DNA from: Rhodothermales bacterium
Lineage (GTDB): Bacteria; Bacteroidota; Rhodothermia; Rhodothermales; JAHQVL01
Direction of reading: 5' to 3'
DNA length: 64,000 nt
Assembly (NCBI GenBank): GCA_041391505.1
Contig: JAWKNW010000005.1
Coordinates: 208,811 to 272,810 of the forward strand
How positions within the stretch are numbered: the first letter of the stretch is position 1; each line of letters opens with the position of its first letter. A model generated the notes under the pieces. That model was not told where the DNA came from. It made no database searches and saw nothing but the letters and a program-made list of their open reading frames with translations. The translations under genes were made by a program, and so were the position numbers. Below are positions 32,258 to 40,582 of the stretch, one piece after another.

Positions 32258-33166
32258 TCAGATCCCCAGCGCGTGCAGGTAATCGCGGTTTCGCGCCGCG
32301 CTTTCCTTGGGGGTGCCCATGCCGGGGAGGACGTCTTGCTCGACCACGATCCAGCCGCTGTACTCCAGCGCCTCCAGCATGCGCAGGACGGCGGAGAAAT
32401 CCACCGATCCCTGGCCGAGTTCCGGGAAGACGCCCTGGCCGATCATGGCCTGGTAGTCCCATCCCTTCACCGCGGCGGCGGAGACGACGTCCGGGTCGAA
32501 GTCCTTGAAATGGACGTGGAGGATGCGATCCGCATGCCGGCGCAGGCCCTCGACGGGGTCGCCCCCGCCCAGCGCGTAGTGGCCGGTGTCGAAGCAGAGG
32601 CCGACGAGGGAGGGGTCCGTCCGGTCCAGGAAGGTGACGATTTCATCCGGGGTCTCGACGTAGGTGGCGCCGTGGTGGTGGATGATGGTCCGCAGCCCGG
32701 TCTCCTCGCGCACGGCCCGCGCGACGCGCTCGATACCAGCGGTATAAACATCCCAGCCGCGCTCGTCGAGGGCATCCTGCGGGCGAATCCGTCCCGCTTG
32801 CTGGGTGCGCACCGGCACCGTGCTGTGGTCGTCGCCCACGATGATAAACGCGTTCGGCCCGCCCACGGCCGCGAGCAATTTCGCGGTCATCACCGCCTGC
32901 TCGACGCCCCGGGCGTGGTAGGCGGCGTCGTAGAGGCGCACGCTCACCCACGAGCCGAGCAGGTCCAGCGACAACGCCTGCAACTCGGCGGCGAGCCGCG
33001 CCGGATCGGTGGGCATGAAGCCCCAGTCGCCCAGCTCCGTGCCGGCATACCCCGTCTCGTGCATCTCCTCGATGACGGCCCGGTAGCCGGAGCGCTCGCC
33101 GGCGGTGTTTTCGATGACGCCCCAGGAGCAGGGGGCATTGGCGATCTGGACGTGGAAGCGGCTCAT
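32258..33166 (-). CDS. IolE-like inosose dehydratase / sugar isomerase
   Basis: 302 residues from the ATG at 33166; longer in-frame starts would translate heptamer repeat DNA. It is a TIM barrel of the xylose-isomerase-like superfamily. It opens with VQIANAPCSWGVIENT, typical of IolE-type proteins, and has IIHHHGATYVETPDEI, GLCFDTGHYALGGGDP, HVHFKDFDP and a closing VVEQDVLPGMGTPKESAARN. IolE dehydrates 2-keto-myo-inositol. Being next to an IolG-like dehydrogenase strengthens this reading, but other keto-sugar substrates are possible. Confidence 0.8.
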   Translation of the reverse strand: MSRFHVQIANAPCSWGVIENTAGERSGYRAVIEEMHETGYAGTELGDWGFMPTDPARLAAELQALSLDLLGSWVSVRLYDAAYHARGVEQAVMTAKLLAAVGGPNAFIIVGDDHSTVPVRTQQAGRIRPQDALDERGWDVYTAGIERVARAVREETGLRTIIHHHGATYVETPDEIVTFLDRTDPSLVGLCFDTGHYALGGGDPVEGLRRHADRILHVHFKDFDPDVVSAAAVKGWDYQAMIGQGVFPELGQGSVDFSAVLRMLEALEYSGWIVVEQDVLPGMGTPKESAARNRDYLHALGI

Positions 33167-33181
33167 GGGATGTTGGGGGTT

Positions 33182-33298
33182 GGATGCGGGATTCGGGATA
33201 CGGGATGCGGGATGCAGGATACAGGATGCAGGATACAGGATGCAGGATGCGGGATACGGGATGCAGGGTACGGGATGCGGGATACGGGATGCGGCGGG
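33182..33298. repeat. Heptamer tandem repeat (GGATGCG/GGATACA)
   Basis: About 16 tandem 7-base units, GGATGCG, GGATACG, GGATGCA and GGATACA, between divergent genes and just upstream of the molybdoenzyme promoter. The same heptamer forms the arms of the repeat at 50343-50616. Confidence 0.85.
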
Positions 33299-33377
33299 CA
33301 AGATAGGGCGAGATCTGGACTTGGTCGAGAGGCGGGGATCTTTTAAAACAGGCACCCGATCCCCCCAGGAACCCGGC

Positions 33378-33406
33378 TTGACACCACTTGTTATTACATG
33401 TATATT
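33378..33406 (+). promoter_or_regulatory. Promoter with embedded operator for the molybdoenzyme operon
   Basis: A consensus-like sigma70 promoter: -35 TTGACA (33378-33383), a 17-base spacer and -10 TATATT (33401-33406). The spacer contains ACTTGT-TATT-ACATGT (33386-33401), whose last base is the first T of the -10 box. The same 16-base dyad occupies the same position at two other sulfur promoters here. Binding would block the polymerase, so repression is the simplest reading (inference). Confidence 0.75.
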
Positions 33407-33452
33407 CGTCGTCCGCCATGTGCCGATCCATTCATTCGTTTCACCACGCCGC

Positions 33453-35111
33453 ATGAACTACGGGTTTTTGATTCGCAACGACCGCTGTATCGGATGTCAT
33501 GCGTGCTCGACGGCCTGCAAGAGCGAGAACGACGTCCCCGTCGGCGTGAGCCGGACGTGGGTGAAGAGCGTGGAGAAGGGGCAATTTCCGAACGTCCGCC
33601 GGCATTTCCAGGTCACGCGCTGCAACCATTGTGCGAATCCGCCCTGCGCCCGCATTTGCCCGGTGGGGGCGATGTATCAGCGCGAGGACGGCATCGTCGA
33701 ATTCGACGCCAACCAGTGCATCGGGTGCAAGGCCTGTCTGCAGGCCTGCCCGTACGATGCGATCCACATCGACCCGTCGTCCGGCACCGCCGCCAAGTGC
33801 CATTATTGCGGCCATCGGGTCGACGTCGGGCTCGAGCCGGCGTGCGTTGTCGTGTGCCCCGAACACGCGATCATCGCCGGCGACATGGATGAGCCGTCCT
33901 CCGAAATCAGCCGGATGCTCGCCGAATACCAGGTGACGGTCCGCAAACCCGAGCAGGGCACCTCGCCCAAATTGTTTTATGTGAACGGCGACGAGGTCAA
34001 CCTGACCCCCACGGCGGTCGACCGCACGCCGGCCACGTTCGCCTGGGCCGATGTCCTTCCGCTGCACGAAGGCGACGGCGCCGCACACGCCGCGCCCCGC
34101 GTCGCCCCTTCACGTCCGGCTTCCGCCGGGCACCCCGGCGAGACGCTGCGCAGCCCGCAGCCCCAGGGGCTTCCGGACGCCGGCCCCATCCTCATCGGCG
34201 ACGGCCGGATGGCCGAGCAGATGGTTCAGGTGGCCTACAACGCCCAGCACAAGATTCCCTGGCACTGGCCCGTGCCGGCCTATCTGGTGACGAAGGGCAT
34301 CGCGAGCGGGATCATGCTGCTGCTTACGGTCGGGCTCGGGCTCGGCTGGCTGACCTTCGATGCGCCGGCGTTTGTCTGGAGTGGTCTCGCCGCGCTGGTC
34401 TTTACCATGATCACGACGGGTTTTCTCGTGCTCGACCTGGAGCGGCCCGAGCGGTTTCTTCGGATCCTTTTCCGGCCGCAGTGGCGCAGCTGGCTTACCC
34501 GCGGCGCCTTTCTGCTGATCGGATTTTCGACGCTGACCGGCGCGTGGTGGATGGCCGAGACGGCGGTCTGGCTGGGATGGCTGCCGGCGGATGCCGTCGC
34601 GGTCATGCGGGGGATCGTCCTGTGGCCGGTGGCCGCGCTGGCGGTGGGGGCGGCCGTCTACACCGCGTTTCTCTTTGGTCAGGCCGAGGGCCGTGACCTG
34701 TGGCAGAGCGCGCTGCTCCCGATACACCTGATCGTGCAGGCCGTCTTCGCCGGCGCCGGCGCGCTCCTCGCCCTGGATCTCGTGGCCGGGCTGCCCGGCG
34801 ATCTGATCGCGCTGAGCCGCATGGCGTTTGCCGTCGCCCTCATCGCCGATCTGCTGGTGATCGGGCTGGGTGAGATGGCGATGTCGCACGCCTCCGAAGC
34901 CGCGGCCCGGGCCGCGCACGCCATCCACAGCGGCCGCTACAAGACCCACTTCCGGTGGGGCAGCCTCGCGCTGGGGCATGGGCTCCCGCTGGCCCTCCTC
35001 GCCACCGGCGCCGCTGTACCCGCCGCCATCGCCGGCCTCGCCGCGCTGGTCGGGCTGTATCTATATGAATATGCTTTTGTGATGGCCCCGCAGGAGGTGC
35101 CGAATAGTTGA
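33453..35111 (+). CDS. Fused ferredoxin-type/NrfD-type subunit of molybdoenzyme (SoeBC-like)
   Basis: 552 residues from the ATG at 33453. The N-terminal ~190 residues are a four-cluster iron-sulfur protein of the DmsB/PsrB type (CIGCHACSTACKSEN, CNHCANPPCARICPVGA, CIGCKACLQACPYDA, CHYCGHRVDVGLEPACVVVCP). A Pro/Ala linker (about 190-255) leads to an NrfD/PsrC-like membrane domain with eight or so helices (IPWHWPVPAYLVTKGIASG, VLDLERPERFLRILFRP). Separate B and C subunits are the rule in PsrABC/SoeABC, so this is a gene fusion. It passes electrons between the molybdoenzyme encoded next and the quinone pool. Confidence 0.88.
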   Translation: MNYGFLIRNDRCIGCHACSTACKSENDVPVGVSRTWVKSVEKGQFPNVRRHFQVTRCNHCANPPCARICPVGAMYQREDGIVEFDANQCIGCKACLQACPYDAIHIDPSSGTAAKCHYCGHRVDVGLEPACVVVCPEHAIIAGDMDEPSSEISRMLAEYQVTVRKPEQGTSPKLFYVNGDEVNLTPTAVDRTPATFAWADVLPLHEGDGAAHAAPRVAPSRPASAGHPGETLRSPQPQGLPDAGPILIGDGRMAEQMVQVAYNAQHKIPWHWPVPAYLVTKGIASGIMLLLTVGLGLGWLTFDAPAFVWSGLAALVFTMITTGFLVLDLERPERFLRILFRPQWRSWLTRGAFLLIGFSTLTGAWWMAETAVWLGWLPADAVAVMRGIVLWPVAALAVGAAVYTAFLFGQAEGRDLWQSALLPIHLIVQAVFAGAGALLALDLVAGLPGDLIALSRMAFAVALIADLLVIGLGEMAMSHASEAAARAAHAIHSGRYKTHFRWGSLALGHGLPLALLATGAAVPAAIAGLAALVGLYLYEYAFVMAPQEVPNS

Positions 35112-35180
35112 CGCGATGTCCGCTCGATCCGCTGGCCTGCTGGGTTGTGCCATCGAGGAGAGACCGCGCTATGCATGATG

Positions 35181-35230
35181 CCGAGCCGGGCTCGGGGAGG
35201 CCGTTCCGCCACCGCCCGCGTGCGCGGGCG
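35181..35230 (+). other. Two hairpins in the BC-A intercistronic gap
   Basis: CCGAGCC-GGGCTCGG (35181-35195) and CGCCCGCG-TG-CGCGGGCG (35213-35230) lie in the 151-base gap between the electron-transfer and catalytic subunit genes. There is no T run, so they are more likely RNA-processing or stability elements than terminators. Confidence 0.4.
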
Positions 35231-35262
35231 TTCGGTCTGGCTGACAAGCTGTGTGATTATTT

Positions 35263-38200
35263 ATGACAAACCGCTCGAATCGTCTCGAAACCTTCTTCTC
35301 GCGCCTGCTCAACCGCGAGCGGAATCCGGTTGACCCGCCCCGCGAGGATGGGTTCGGACTTCCGGCGTTCAGTCCGACCACCGCCCGGCCCGTTTCCATC
35401 CCGCCGGCGGAGATGACCACGGTCCTCCATCCGGACGGCCGGATGAGCCAGTATCCCCCGGTGGAACGGTGGGACGACTGGGTCGAATGGGACGGCAAAT
35501 ACTGGCCGGAGAAAGTGGCGCGCCGGTACATGCTGGTGCCGACGACGTGTTTCAACTGCGAGAGCGGGTGCGGTCTGCTTGCGTATGTGGACCGGGAGAC
35601 GCTGGGCATCCGCAAGTTCGAGGGGAATCCCCGGCACCCGGGCAGCCGGGGCCGCAACTGCGCGAAAGGGCCGGCCACGCTGAATCAAACCTACGACCCC
35701 GAGCGGATTCTCTATCCGCTCAAGCGTGTCGGGGAGCGCGGGGAAGGCAAGTGGAAACGGATCTCGTGGGAGCAGGCGCTCCAGGAGATCGGCGACAAGA
35801 TGCGGGAGAGCCGGCTCAAGCGGCGCGACGGCATCATGTACCACGTCGGCCGGCCGGGCGAAGACGGGTACACCAACCGGTGCATCCAGGCCTGGGGGGT
35901 GGACGGGCACAACAGCCACACGAACATCTGCTCGGCGGGTGCGCGCGCCGGCTACTTCTTCTGGTCCGCCGGCGACCGGCCCAGCCCGGACTACGCCCAC
36001 GCGCGGGTCATCCTCCTCATCTCGAGCCACCTGGAGACCGGGCACTATTTCAACCCGCACGCGCAGCGCATCATCGAAGGGAAGGAGAACGGCGCGAAGC
36101 TGATCACCTTCGACCCGCGGCTCAGCAACACGGCGTCGAAAAGCGATGTCTGGCTGCCTTCGTGGCCGGGCAGCGAGGCGTCCATCCTCCTCGCCATCGC
36201 CAATCACCTGATCCAGAACGATCTGTACGATCGCGAATTCGTGCGGCGCTGGGTCAACTGGGAAGAGACGCTCGCGCATTTCACCGCCCACCCCGAGCCC
36301 GGCCTGGATTGGCAGCCTGACGAGACGCCGACCTTCGCTTCATTTGACCGGCTTCTGAAGGCGCTCTACGCCGAGTTCACCTTCGAGCGCGCCGCTGCCG
36401 AGTCGCAGGTGCCGGAAGACCGCATCCGGCAGACGGCCGCCTACGTCGCCGACTGCCAGGGCCGGCTGGCCGCGCACGTCTGGCGAAGCGCCGCCATCGG
36501 CAACCTCGGCGGGTGGCAGGTGGCGCGGACGCTCTTCTTTCTCAACGTGCTCACGGGCAGCGTCGGCACGAAAGGCGGGACCGCCCTCAACACCTGGAAT
36601 AAGTTCGTCCCCAAACCCTTCAAATCAGCTCCGCCGAACAACGCGTGGAACGAACTGCATCTGCCCGTGGAATGGCCGCTGGCGTTCTACGAAATGAGCT
36701 TCCTGCTGCCGCATTTTCTCGAGGAGGAGCGCGGTGAGATCGACGTCTACTTCACCCGCGTCTACAACCCGATGTGGATCAACCCCGACGGGTTTATGTG
36801 GATGAAGGCGTTGAAGGACGAGCAGAAGATGAAATGCCACGTCGCGCTGACGCCGACCTGGAACGAGTCCGCCTGGTTTGCCGACTACGTGCTGCCCATG
36901 GGCCACGCCGGCGAGCGGCACGACCTCGTCAGCCAGGAGACGCATGCCGGCCAGTGGCTCTCCTTCCGGCAGCCCGTGCAGCGCGTGGCGATGGAACGCC
37001 TCGGCAAAAAGGTGCAGTTCACCTACGAGGCCAACCCCGGAGAAGTCTGGGAGGAAAACGAGTTCTGGATCCAGCTCTCCGCGCACATGGACGCCGACGG
37101 CGCGCTGGGCATCCGGCCCTACTTCGAGAGCCCGTACCGGCCGGGGCAGATCATCACGGTGGACGAGTACTACCAGTGGATGTTCGAGAACAGCGTGCCG
37201 GGTCTTCCCGAGGCCGCCGCCGCCGAAGGGTTGACGCCGCTCGAATACATGCGGCGTTTCGGGGCCTTCGAGGTCAAGAAGGAAAACTACGTCCCCTACG
37301 AGAAGTCCGTCGACGCCGCCGGCGCCCGCACGGACGACGCCGGCCGCGTGGTGAAGGATGGCGGCGTCGTCGGGGTGGATGTGGACGGCGTGGCGCGGGC
37401 GGGCTTCAACACGCCGAGCCGCAAGCTCGAATTTTTCAGCCCGACGCTGCATGCGTGGGGATGGCCGGAAAAAGAGTACACCCTGCCCTGGTCGATCAAA
37501 AGCCACGTCCACCCGGAAAACATCGACCGCGCGAAAGGGGAGATGCTGCTGCTGCCCACGTTCCGCCTTCCCACCCTCATCCATACCCGCAGCGCCAACG
37601 CCAAGTGGCTCTATGAACTGAGCCACAAAAATCCGGTGTGGATGCATCCGGAGGACGCCCGCCGGCTCGGCGTCGCCACCAACGAACTGGTCCGCGTCGA
37701 AACCGAGATCGGGTATTTCGTCGATCGCGTGTGGATCACCGAGGGCATCAAGCCGGGCATCATCGCGATGAGCCACCACCTGGGTCGCTGGCGTCTCAAG
37801 GAAGCGGAGGGCGTCAGCCGAGGGGCCTCCAACCTCGTCGAGCTGGGGGCCGACGGGCAGGGCGGTCAGTCGCTGCACGTGCTGCACGGCGCGACGGCGT
37901 GGCGGTCGTTCGATCCCGACACGAGCCGCATCTGGTGGGAAGATGTGGGCGTGCACCAGAACCTCACGCATGGCGTCCATCCCGACCCGATCAGCGGCGC
38001 GCACTGCTGGCATCAAAAGGCCGTGAACGTGCGCAAGGCCGACGCCGGCGACCGGCACGGCGACGTGTTCGTCGACACCCAGCGCTCGATGCAGGTCTAC
38101 CGCGAATGGGTCGCGATGACCCGATCCGCCATGGATCACAGCCCCGACGGGTTGCGCCGGCCGTACTGGCTGAACCGTCCGCTCAAGCCGGTGCGGGAGG

Positions 38201-38280
38201 CTTACGTGTTGCCCGCCCATCCGCCGGCGTCCCACGGCAACGGCGCATCGGCGCCCTCCACCGTCTCGACCACCAGATGA
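35263..38280 (+). CDS. Molybdopterin oxidoreductase catalytic subunit (SoeA/PsrA-like)
   Basis: 1005 residues of the DMSO-reductase family. Cys96, Cys99, Cys103 and Cys133 (CFNCESGCG...RNCAKG) would bind the N-terminal 4Fe-4S cluster. Cys223 in HTNICSAGARAGYFFW is the likely molybdenum ligand. Later come the bis-MGD binding segments, including FDPRLSNTASKSD and FRLPTLIHTRSANAKWLYEL. There is no twin-arginine signal at the N-terminus, so the enzyme should face the cytoplasm. That matches cytoplasmic sulfite-oxidising SoeABC better than Tat-exported polysulfide or thiosulfate reductases. Neighbouring SQR and persulfide dioxygenase support sulfite as substrate (inference). The next small gene overlaps its stop (ATGA). 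Confidence 0.82.
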   Translation: MTNRSNRLETFFSRLLNRERNPVDPPREDGFGLPAFSPTTARPVSIPPAEMTTVLHPDGRMSQYPPVERWDDWVEWDGKYWPEKVARRYMLVPTTCFNCESGCGLLAYVDRETLGIRKFEGNPRHPGSRGRNCAKGPATLNQTYDPERILYPLKRVGERGEGKWKRISWEQALQEIGDKMRESRLKRRDGIMYHVGRPGEDGYTNRCIQAWGVDGHNSHTNICSAGARAGYFFWSAGDRPSPDYAHARVILLISSHLETGHYFNPHAQRIIEGKENGAKLITFDPRLSNTASKSDVWLPSWPGSEASILLAIANHLIQNDLYDREFVRRWVNWEETLAHFTAHPEPGLDWQPDETPTFASFDRLLKALYAEFTFERAAAESQVPEDRIRQTAAYVADCQGRLAAHVWRSAAIGNLGGWQVARTLFFLNVLTGSVGTKGGTALNTWNKFVPKPFKSAPPNNAWNELHLPVEWPLAFYEMSFLLPHFLEEERGEIDVYFTRVYNPMWINPDGFMWMKALKDEQKMKCHVALTPTWNESAWFADYVLPMGHAGERHDLVSQETHAGQWLSFRQPVQRVAMERLGKKVQFTYEANPGEVWEENEFWIQLSAHMDADGALGIRPYFESPYRPGQIITVDEYYQWMFENSVPGLPEAAAAEGLTPLEYMRRFGAFEVKKENYVPYEKSVDAAGARTDDAGRVVKDGGVVGVDVDGVARAGFNTPSRKLEFFSPTLHAWGWPEKEYTLPWSIKSHVHPENIDRAKGEMLLLPTFRLPTLIHTRSANAKWLYELSHKNPVWMHPEDARRLGVATNELVRVETEIGYFVDRVWITEGIKPGIIAMSHHLGRWRLKEAEGVSRGASNLVELGADGQGGQSLHVLHGATAWRSFDPDTSRIWWEDVGVHQNLTHGVHPDPISGAHCWHQKAVNVRKADAGDRHGDVFVDTQRSMQVYREWVAMTRSAMDHSPDGLRRPYWLNRPLKPVREAYVLPAHPPASHGNGASAPSTVSTTR

Positions 38281-38471
38281 CCACTACCATGGACGATATC
38301 CGCGTATCCAGTGATCGCTACAACCGCATTGCGTCGCAAATCGGCAGCGAGGAAAGCGTCGTCGGCATCGACGCTAAGAAGACGCACATTTACATCCTGA
38401 GCCTGTTGCTCGACATGCGCGATCAGCTCGCGCGGCTCGAGGCCCGCATCGACGCGCTCGAGAAAGCCTGA
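38277..38471 (+). CDS. 64-residue coiled-coil protein of the sulfur operon
   Basis: The ATG overlaps the stop of the molybdoenzyme gene (ATGA), indicating translational coupling. The protein is hydrophilic at first (DDIRVSSDRYNRIASQIGSE) and ends in a heptad-like helix (LLLDMRDQLARLEARIDALEKA). It has no cysteines and no membrane span. No family recognised. Position suggests an assembly or bridging role with the molybdoenzyme or the following DUF1641 protein, whose N-terminus contains a similar LLDRIDALEATV helix. Confidence 0.65.
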   Translation: MTTTMDDIRVSSDRYNRIASQIGSEESVVGIDAKKTHIYILSLLLDMRDQLARLEARIDALEKA

Positions 38472-38495
38472 ACCGCTCAACGTAATCCGAGAACC

Positions 38496-39158
38496 ATGAT
38501 GGAGCTACACCCACAGCATGGCGCCGAGGCGCTGCAAAAGCGCTTCGATGAGCCGGTCGTCCTCGCCGCCATGAACCGGCTGCTGGATCGGATCGATGCG
38601 CTCGAGGCAACGGTCGCAACCCTGAGCGACCTCGTCCGGCAGGCCCCGGCCATGACGGCGATGGTGACCGATATGGCGGATGACGCCATCCGAAAGGCGG
38701 CCGATGGCGGCGTCGATCTCGACGAACGGCTCCGCAACGCCCTGCATCTCGCCGAACTGCTTTCCCGCCCGGATGTCGTCCGGATGCTGGAAGAGATGCT
38801 CGGCCTCGCCGGCCAGGTCCCCGGCATGGTCGCGATGGTGACCGATATCGCCGACGAGCGCATCCAGCACGCGTCCATCGAGGGGGTGGACTTGCCGGAG
38901 CGTATCGGGAGCCTGTTGACGCTGGGGAAACGGCTATCCGATCCCGCCGCCACGGCGGCGCTCGAAGACGTGCTGTCGCCGGAAGCGCTTCGGGTCGTTG
39001 GAGCCCTGGGCAAGTCGCTCGTCGCGAGTCAGCAGGCGCCGGCCGAGCGCGTCGGGCTCATGGCCGCGCTGCGCCGCATGAAGGATCCCGACGTGCAGCG
39101 CGCGATGGGCTTCCTGCTCGCCTTCGCCGGCCGCTTCGGCCGGGAACTGGGGGATTGA
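38496..39158 (+). CDS. DUF1641 protein, SQR partner
   Basis: 220 residues, almost all helical and rich in Ala, Leu and acidic residues. Two similar halves contain ...APAMTAMVTDMADDAI and ...VPGMVAMVTDIADERI, an internal repeat about 55 residues apart. The C-terminal RVVGALGKSLVASQ...MGFLLAFAGRFGREL is the DUF1641 signature. DUF1641 genes are known beside sulfide:quinone oxidoreductase genes in many bacteria and archaea, as here (sqr follows after 84 bases). A membrane-docking or accessory role is inferred. Confidence 0.83.
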   Translation: MMELHPQHGAEALQKRFDEPVVLAAMNRLLDRIDALEATVATLSDLVRQAPAMTAMVTDMADDAIRKAADGGVDLDERLRNALHLAELLSRPDVVRMLEEMLGLAGQVPGMVAMVTDIADERIQHASIEGVDLPERIGSLLTLGKRLSDPAATAALEDVLSPEALRVVGALGKSLVASQQAPAERVGLMAALRRMKDPDVQRAMGFLLAFAGRFGRELGD

Positions 39159-39242
39159 CGGCGCCCCGCAAGCCTTGTTACGGACATCGCCATCCACGAT
39201 ACAACCACTCCGCATAGTCAATCGAACCGAGGATCAGGCATC

Positions 39243-40433
39243 ATGAAACACCACCAGATCGTCATCGCCGGCGGCGGCACCGCCGGCATCACGGTGGCCG
39301 CCCACCTGTTGACCAAACAACCCGGGCTGGACATCGCGATCGTCGAGCCGTCTTCCAAACACTACTACCAGCCGATCTGGACGCTGGTCGGAGGGGGCGT
39401 TTTCCAGAAAGAGGTCTCCGAGCGGGATCAGGCGGATGTCATCCCTCCCGGCGCTACATGGATCCAGGATCGGATCGCCGGCTTCGATGCGGAGCACAAC
39501 ACGGTACAGCTCGAACAGGCCGGCGCCCTCACGTACGACTATCTGATCGTGGCCCTGGGCATCCAGCTCGACTGGAACAAGATTCCCGGTCTGGCCGAGT
39601 CCATCGGCAAGCCGGGCACCGGCGTCTGCAGCAACTACTCCTATCAGACCGTCGGCTCCACCTGGGCGACCATGCAGGCGATGAAGAAGGGAACGGCCAT
39701 CTTCACCCAGCCATCCACCCCGATCAAGTGCGGCGGCGCTCCGCAGAAAATCTGTTATCTGGCGGAGGACTACTTCCAGCGCCAGGGCGTGCGCGACAAG
39801 GTCGATGTCGTGTTCGCCAGCGCCGCCGACGGCATCTTCCATGTCCCGCATTACGTGCCGGCGCTCAACGCGGTCATCGCACGCCGGCACATCAGCGCAC
39901 GCTACAAACACGACCTCGTCGAGATCAAACCCGATCAGAAGCAGGCCGTCTTCAAGCGGATGGACACCGGCGAACTCGTGACGATGGGCTACGAGATGCT
40001 CCACGTCACCCCGCCGATGAGCGCTCCCGACGTCCTCAAGACAAGCGGCCTCGGCAACGAGGGCGGCTGGGTGAACGTCGACAAGGGGACGATGCAGCAC
40101 GTCGCGTATCCCAACGTGTTTTCACTGGGGGATTGCAGCAGCCTGCCGACGTCCAAGACCGGCGCGGCGATCCGCAAACAGGCGCCGGCGCTGGCGGACA
40201 ACCTCCTCGCCGTCATGCACCACCGCACGCCCTCGCACCTGTACGACGGGTATACGTCCTGCCCGCTCGTGACCGGCTACGGGAGCCTCATCCTGGCCGA
40301 GTTCGACTACGACAAGAAGCCGACCGAAACCTTCGCTTTCGATCAGTCGAAGGAACGCTACAGCATGTATGCGCTCAAAGCCTACGGCTTACCCCAGATC
40401 TACTGGCACGGCATGCTGAAAGGCCGCGCGTGA
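39243..40433 (+). CDS. sqr: Sulfide:quinone oxidoreductase, type II (SQOR-like)
   Basis: 396 residues. A peripheral membrane flavoprotein that oxidises sulfide to persulfide or sulfane sulfur and reduces quinone. FAD motif IVIAGGGTAGITVAAHL; type II signature IKCGGAPQKI with Cys163; and DGYTSCPLVTGYG with Cys340. These two cysteines correspond to the redox pair of mitochondrial-type SQOR. A third, Cys129, lies in GTGVCSNY. NVFSLGDCSSLPTSKTGAA binds the second FAD phosphate region. It is the last gene of the plus-strand sulfur operon. Confidence 0.93.
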   Translation: MKHHQIVIAGGGTAGITVAAHLLTKQPGLDIAIVEPSSKHYYQPIWTLVGGGVFQKEVSERDQADVIPPGATWIQDRIAGFDAEHNTVQLEQAGALTYDYLIVALGIQLDWNKIPGLAESIGKPGTGVCSNYSYQTVGSTWATMQAMKKGTAIFTQPSTPIKCGGAPQKICYLAEDYFQRQGVRDKVDVVFASAADGIFHVPHYVPALNAVIARRHISARYKHDLVEIKPDQKQAVFKRMDTGELVTMGYEMLHVTPPMSAPDVLKTSGLGNEGGWVNVDKGTMQHVAYPNVFSLGDCSSLPTSKTGAAIRKQAPALADNLLAVMHHRTPSHLYDGYTSCPLVTGYGSLILAEFDYDKKPTETFAFDQSKERYSMYALKAYGLPQIYWHGMLKGRA

Positions 40434-40439
40434 CGGGCG

Positions 40440-40492
40440 GGTTGGCAGGTTTCAGGTCGGCAGGTTTCAGGTTGGCAGGTTGCAGGTTGGGC
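40440..40492. repeat. GGTTGGCAGGTTTCA tandem words
   Basis: About three and a half units of GTTGGCAGGTTTCAG/GTCGGCAGGTTTCAG/GTTGGCAGGTTGCAG between convergent genes. The words match those near 20.5 kb. Confidence 0.7.
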
Positions 40493-40582
40493 CGGTAGTG
40501 GTCCAGGATCGGTCGTGACATGGAGGATGAGGGGCGTGGCCTGACGTCGAGCCATCGACGGCGGGGCAGGGCGGTGCCACCC

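Noticed and set aside
33105..33452. In-frame extension of the iron-sulfur/NrfD gene
   Set aside because: It would translate heptamer repeats and the promoter; the ATG at 33453 gives the canonical N-terminus before the first Cys cluster.
40440..40492. Repeat as transposon end
   Set aside because: No transposase, target duplication or second inverted end; it fits the family of spacer word repeats instead.
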